Source: Liolophura sinensis | Lineage: Eukaryota > Mollusca > Polyplacophora > Chitonida > Chitonidae | Assembly: GCF_032854445.1 (NCBI RefSeq) | Contig: NC_088303.1 | Coordinates: forward strand, 1,183,501 to 1,247,500 | Direction of reading: 5' to 3' | DNA: 64,000 nt | Shown: positions 58,231 through 64,000 of the stretch, piece after piece | Numbering within the stretch: position 1 is the stretch's first letter | How the letters are laid out: every line of letters begins with the position of its first letter | Notes under the pieces: model-generated | Told to the model about the DNA's origin: nothing | The model's database searches: none | What the model saw: only the letters and a program-made list of their open reading frames with translations | Translations under genes and position numbers: made by a program

Positions 58231-60675
58231 AAGGCACTCTCAAGGCATACATGTACAAGACATGTAGTTTATGGTTCAACCAGAAGACACTCTCGAGGCA
58301 TACTTACATAAGACATGTAGCTTATGGTTCAACCAGAAGACACTCTCGAGGCATACTTACATAAGACATGTAGTTTATGGTTCAACCATAAGACACTCTC
58401 GAGGCATACTTACATAAGACATGTAGCTTATGGTTCAACCATAAAACACTATAGAGGCATACTTACATAAGACATGTAGCTTATGGTTTCAACCAGAAGA
58501 CACTCTCGAGGCATACTTACATAAGACATGTAGTTTATGGTTCAACCATAAGACACTCTCGAGGCATACTTACATAAGACATGTAGCTTATGGTTCAACC
58601 ATAAGACACTCTCGAGGCATACTTACATAAGACATGTAGCTTATGGTTCAACCAAAAGACACTCTCGAGACATATTTACATAAGACATGTAGTTTATGGT
58701 TCAACCAAAAGACACTCTCGAGACATACTTACATAAGACATGTAGTTTATGGTTCAACCATAAGACACTCTCGAGGCATACTTACATAAGACATGTAGCT
58801 TATGGTTCAACCAAAAGACACTCTCGAAATACACTTACATAAGACATGTAGTTTATGGTTCAACCAAAAGACACTCTCGAGACATACTTACATAAGACAT
58901 GTAGTTTATGGTTCAACCATAAGACACTCTCGAGACATACTTACATAGGAGATGTAGTTTATGGTTCAACCATAAGACACTCTTGAGACATACTTACATA
59001 AGACATGTAGTTTATAGTTCAACCAAAAGACACTCTCCAGGCATACTTACATAAGACATGTAGTTTATGGTTCAACCATAAGACACTCTCCAGGCATACT
59101 TACATAAGACATGTAGTTTATGGTTCAACCAGAAGACACTCTCGAGGCATACTTACATAAGACATGTAGTTTATGGTTCAACCATAAGACACTCTCGAGG
59201 CATACTTACATAAGACATGTAGTTTATGGTTCAACCATAAGACACCCTCGAGGCATTCTTACATAAGACATGTAGTTTATGGTTCAACCATAAGACACTC
59301 TTGAGGCATACTTACATAAGACATGTAGTTTATGGTTCAACCATAAGACACTCTCGAGGCATACTTACATAAGACATGTAGCTTATGGTTCAACCATAAG
59401 ACACTCTCGAGGCATACTTACATAGGACATGTAGTTAATGGTTCAACCATAAGACACTCTCGAGGCATACTTACATAAGACATGTAGCTTATGGTTCAAC
59501 CATAAGACACTCTCGAGGCATACATAAATAAGACATGTACCTTATGGTTCAACCAGAAGACACTCTCGAGGCATACTTACATAAGACATGTAGCTTATGG
59601 TTCAACCATAAGACACTCTCGAGGCATACATAAATAAGACATGTAGCTTATGGTTCAACCAAAAGACACTCTCGAGGCATACTTACATAAGACATGTAGT
59701 TTATGGTTCAACCATAAGACACTATAGAGGCATACTTACATAGGACATGTAGTTAATGGTTCAACCATCAGACACTCTCGAGGCATACTTACATAAGACA
59801 TGTAGTTTATGGTTCAACCATAAGACACTCTCCAGGCATACTTACATAGGACATGTAGCTTATGGTTCAACCATAAGACACTCTCCAGGCATACTTACAT
59901 AAGACATGTAGCTTATGGTTCAACCATAAGACACTCTCGAGGCATACTTACATAAGACATGTAGTTTATGGTTCAACCAAAAGACACTCTCGAGGCATAC
60001 TTACATAGGAGATGTAGTTTATGGTTCAACCATAAGACACTCTCGAGGCATACTTACATAAGACATGTAGTTTATGGTTCAACCATAAGACACTCTCGAG
60101 GCATACATAAATAAGACATGTAGTTTATGGTTCAACCATAAGACATGTAGTTTATGGTTCAACCATAAGACACTCTCGAGGCATACTTACATAAGACATG
60201 TAGTTTATGGTTCAACCATAAGACACCCTCGAGGCATTCTTACATAAGACATGTAGTTTATGGTTAAAACCATAAGACACTCTTGAGGCATACTTACATA
60301 GGACATGTAGTTTATGGTTCAACCATAAGACACTATAGAGGCATACTTACATAAGACATGTAGCTTATGGTTCAACCATAAGACACTATAGAGGCATACT
60401 TACATAAGGCATGTAGCTTATGGTTCAACCATAAGACACTCTCGAGGCATACTTACATAGGACATGTAGTTTATGGTTCAACCATAAGGCACTCTCGAGG
60501 CATACTTACATAAGACATGTAGCTTATGGTTCAACCATAAGACACTCTCGAGGCATACTTACATAAGACATGTAGTTTATGGTTCAACCATAAGACACTC
60601 TTGAGGCATACATAAATAAGACATGTAGTTTATGGTTTGACCATAAGACACTCTTGAGGTATACTTACATATTTA
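58231..60675. repeat. 53-bp minisatellite, about 46 copies
   Basis: The unit is CACTCTCGAGGCATACTTAC, ATAAGACATGTAGTTTATGG and TTCAACCATAAGA (53 bp). In many copies it includes CTTATGGTTCAACCATAAG, a perfect 19-bp odd palindrome, plus CTCGAG and ACATGT. Copies are very alike; variants include ACTATAGAGG for ACTCTCGAGG and ACATAAATAAG for CTTACATAAG. One short unit occurs near 60130. There is no coding capacity. Confidence 0.97.
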
Positions 60676-60699
60676 TATAAATATGAATTTAATATGCAT

Positions 60700-63640
60700 G
60701 CAGGTGTATGCCACAAAGAGTACGCCCGTAATGCTACAGGGTATTGGGGTACAGAGTGTGTGCCTGTACTGCTACAGTGTATTGGGGTACAGAGTGTGTA
60801 CCTGTAATGCTCCAGGGTATTGGGGTACAGATTGTGTGCCTGTAATGCAACAGGGTACTGGGGTACAGAGTGTGAGCCCGTAATGCTACAGGGTATTGGG
60901 GCTAAGCGTGTAAGTCTGTAATGCTACAGTCTATTGGGGTACAGAGTGTGTGCCTGTAATGCTCCAGGGTATTGGGGTACAGATTGTGTGCCTGTAATGC
61001 TACAGGGTACTGGGGTACAGAGTGTGTGCCTGTACTGCTACAGTGTATTGGGGTACAGAGTGTGTGCCTGTAATGCTCCAGGGTATTGGGGTACAGATTG
61101 TGTGCCTGTAATGCTACAGGGAACTGGGGTACAGAGTGTGAGCCCGTAATGCTACAGTGTATTGGGGCAAAGAGTGTAAGTCTGTAATGCTACAGTGTAT
61201 TGGGGTACAGAGTGTGTGCCTGTAATGCTCCAGGGTATTGGGGTACAGAGTGTATGCCTGTAATGCTACAGCGTATTGGGGTACAGAGCGTATGCTTGTA
61301 ATGCTACAGCGTATTGGGGTACAGAGTGTGTGCCTGTAATGCTCCAGGGTATTGGGGTACAGAGTGTGTGCCTGTATTGCTACAGCGTATTGGGGTACAG
61401 AGTGTATGCCTGTAATGCTACAGCGTATTGGGGTACAGAGTGTGTGCCTGTAATGCTACAGGGTATTGGGGTACAGAGTGTATGCCTGTAATGCTACAGG
61501 GTATTGGGGTACAGAGTGTGTGCCTGTAATGCTACAGTGTACTCGGGTAATGCTACAGGGTATTGGGGTCCAGAGTGTGTGCCTGTAATGTTCCAGGGTA
61601 CTGGGGTACAGAGTGTATGCCTGTACTGCTACAGGATATTGGGGTACAGATTGTATGTCTGTAATGCTATGGGGTATTGGGGTACAGATTGTGTGCCTGT
61701 AATGCTACAGGGTATTGGGGCAAAGAGTGTAAGTCTGTAATGCTATGGGGTATTGGGGTACAGAGTGTGTGCCTGTAATGCTACAGGGTATTGGGGCAAA
61801 GAGTGTAAGTCTGTAATGCTACAGCATATTGGGGTACAGAGTGTGTGCCTGTAATGCTACAGGGTATTGGGGGTCCAGAGTGTGTGCCTGTAATGCTACA
61901 GCGTATTGGGGTACAGAGTGTGTGCCTGTAATGCTACAGGGTATTGGGGTACAGAGTGAATGTCTGTAATGCTACAGGGTATTGGGGTCCAGAGTGTGTG
62001 CCTGTAATGCTACAGGGTACTGGGGTAATGCTACAGGGTACTGGGGTCCAGAGTGTGTGCCTGTAATGTTCCAGGGTACTGGGGTACAGAGTGTATGCCT
62101 GTACTGCTACAGGGTATTGGGGGTACAGATTGTATGTCTGTAATGCTATGGGGTATTGGGGTACAGAGTGTGTGCCTGTAATGCTACAGGGAATTGGGGC
62201 AAAAAGTGTAAGTCTGTAATGCTATGGGGTATTGGGGTACAGAGTGTATGCCTGTAATGCTACAGGGTATTGGGGTACAGAGTGTGTGCCTGTAATGCTA
62301 CAGGGTACTGGGGTAATGCTACAGGGTATTGGGGTCCAGAGTGTGTGCCTCTAATGTTCCAGGGTACTGGGGTACAGAGTGTATGCCTGTACTGCTACAG
62401 GGTATTGGGGTACAGATTGTATGTCTGTAATGCTATGGGGTATTGGGGTACAGAGTGTGTGCCTGTAATGCTACAGGGTATTGGGGCAAAGAGTGTAAGT
62501 CTGTAATGCTATGGGGTATTGGGGTACAGAGTGTGTGCCTGTAATGCTACAGGGTATTGGGGGTCCAGAGTGTGTGCCTGTAATGCTACAGAGTATTGGG
62601 GTACAGAGTGTGTGCCTGTAATGCTACAGGGTATTGGGGTACAGAGTGAATGTCTGTAATGCTACAGGGTATTGGGGTCCAGAGTGTGTGCCTGTAATGC
62701 TCCAGGGTATTGGGGTACAGATTGTGTGCCTGTAATGCTACAGGGTACTGGGGTACAGAGTGTGAGCCCGTAATGCTACAGGGTATTGGGGCAAAGAGTG
62801 TAAGTCTGTAATGCTACAGTGTATTGGGGTACAGAGTGTATGCCTGTAATGCTACAGGGTATTGGGGTACAGAGTGTATGCCTGTAACGCTCCAGGGTAC
62901 TGGGGTCCAGAGTGTATGCCTGTAATGCTACAGGGTATTGGAGAGGAGGGGAGGGGAGATTAGAGCAAGGAACTCTGCCCCACACGTAAGCAGAGTGGAG
63001 TACAAAGTTTGTGCCTGTAATGCTACAGGGTACTGGGGTACAGAGTGTATGCCTGTAATGCTACAGGGTACTGGAGTACAGAGTGCTTGCCTGTAATGCT
63101 ACAGGGTATTGGGGTACAGAGTGTGTGCCTGTAATGTTCCAGGGAACTGGAGTACAGTGTATGCCTGTAATGCTACAGGGTATTGGGGTACAGAGTGTGT
63201 GCCTGTAATGTTCCAGGGAACTGGAGTACAGAGTGTATGCCTGTAATGCTACAGGGTATTGGGGTACAGAGTGCTTGCCTGTAATGTTACAGGGTATTGG
63301 GGCACAGAGTCTGTGCCTGTAATGCTACAGGGTATTGGGGTATAGAGTCTGTGCCTGTAATGCTACAGGGTATTGGGGTACAGACTGTGTACCTGTAATG
63401 CTACAGCACACTGGGGTACAGAGTGTGTACCTGTAATGCAACAGGGTATTGGGGTACAAAGTACTTGACTGTAATGCTACAGCGTATTGGGGTACAGAGT
63501 GTGTGTGCCTGCTATACTACAGGGTATTGGGGTCCAGAGTGTGTGCCTGTAATGGTACAGCGTATTGGGGTACAGAGTGTGTGTGCCTGTTATACTACAG
63601 GGTACTGGGGGACAGAGTGTATGCCTGTAATGGTACAGGG
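60700..63640. repeat. 38-bp minisatellite, about 75 copies
   Basis: The unit is GGGGTACAGAGTGTGTGCCT, GTAATGCTACAGGGTATT (38 bp) and contains the hairpin CCTGTA-ATGC-TACAGG. Higher-order structure is clear: a multi-unit block with GCCTGTAATGTTCC and a TGCTATGGGGTATTGG variant occurs near 61581, 62059 and 62347. At 62940-63000 the array is broken by non-array sequence that reappears after its end. Frames on both strands are repeat artefacts. Confidence 0.97.
62948..62998. repeat. Copy of the array's right flank inside the 38-bp array
   Basis: GGAGATTAGAGCAAGGAACT, CTGCCCCACACGTAAGCA at 62955-62992 matches GGAGATTAGAGCAAGGAACT, CTACCCCACACCTAAGCA at 63639-63676 with two differences. The array end and its flank were therefore duplicated together. 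Confidence 0.92.
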
Positions 63641-64000
63641 AGATTAGAGCAAGGAACTCTACCCCACACCTAAGCACAGCTACTCCCACACAAGTCCTTA
63701 TGTATCTGAACATAAGAGGGTCATATGGTCTTAATGTGAACAAGGTCACACGCCTGGTATGCTATAGGAAACCCTCCTTCATAAATATGTATGTGGTGTT
63801 TATGTATGTATGTCTACACTGTAGTATATACGATTTTACACTTGATGTGATATTCCTGACATGATGGTGCTAAACAAGACGGAGTCAAACATTACACTGA
63901 GTATTAAAGATAATTTTGCTGGAAAAAACATCCAAAGCAAGGGTAAGGCATCCTTTGAGGCTATAAAATTTGTTTCTGCATGATCTTGAAAAGACTTTAA
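63641..64000. other. Right flank of the 38-bp array
   Basis: The first 40 bp are the second copy of the duplicated flank. The remaining sequence to the window end is AT-rich with no recognised feature. Confidence 0.5.

Overview
The window looks like nuclear DNA from a mollusc, bivalve or gastropod (the class cannot be settled from this sequence). The evidence is about fourteen full or broken copies of one tRNA-headed SINE whose body and tail (GTATAAGTGAAATATTCTTG, then a CACCAATCAAATAAATAA-type end) match a family I know from molluscan genomes. There are also pieces of other dispersed elements, a decayed non-LTR retrotransposon, metazoan-type splice sites and one clear animal transcription-factor gene. 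No prokaryotic operon, CRISPR array, rRNA gene or intact tRNA gene was seen. The species, and the SINE name (MetaSINE-like), come from memory of the family and not from a search.

Layout. 0-5.3 kb: a 22-bp repeat split by two SINEs, a 37-bp array passing into a 24-bp array, a 59-bp array split by a SINE with a clear target-site duplication, and a minus-strand exon that could encode the start of a secreted precursor. 5.3-16.3 kb: mostly empty sequence, a possible membrane-protein exon, a SINE torn open by a GGT-rich minisatellite, a 64-bp array, a 1.7-kb 42-bp array and long TA tracts. 16.3-20.4 kb: a 2.3-kb 33-bp array and a 69-bp (dimeric) array. 21.6-25 kb: a near-complete SINE nested in another element, a further SINE, a short CCA-rich repeat, and the retrotransposon remnant with a large AT-cored hairpin inside it. 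26-45.7 kb: 84-bp and 20-bp arrays, two hairpin structures, a 665-bp element with long inverted ends, more SINEs and a 2.1-kb 50-bp array. 46-55.3 kb: the quiet, low-repeat part, holding the gene. 55.3-64 kb: 43-bp, 53-bp and 38-bp arrays, the last two adding up to about 5.4 kb.

The gene. The only coding gene I am sure of is an intronless large-Maf/NRL-type bZIP transcription factor at 50321-51244 (307 residues). It has a compact CRE-TATA-kappaB-like promoter about 370 bp upstream, four short upstream open frames in its leader, and an inferred 3' untranslated region of about 4 kb ending at the first AATAAA (55265). About 2.8 kb further upstream, a TATA box and two exon-like blocks with strong splice signals may be a separate non-coding transcript or an alternative leader of the same gene.

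Most long open frames in the window are artefacts of tandem repeats, often because the unit length is a multiple of three (24, 33, 42, 69, 84 bp). Tandem arrays fill roughly 30% of the window by my count of their spans. Five of the six largest arrays, and the 64-bp array, have units carrying a perfect palindrome or hairpin; most of the shorter arrays do not.
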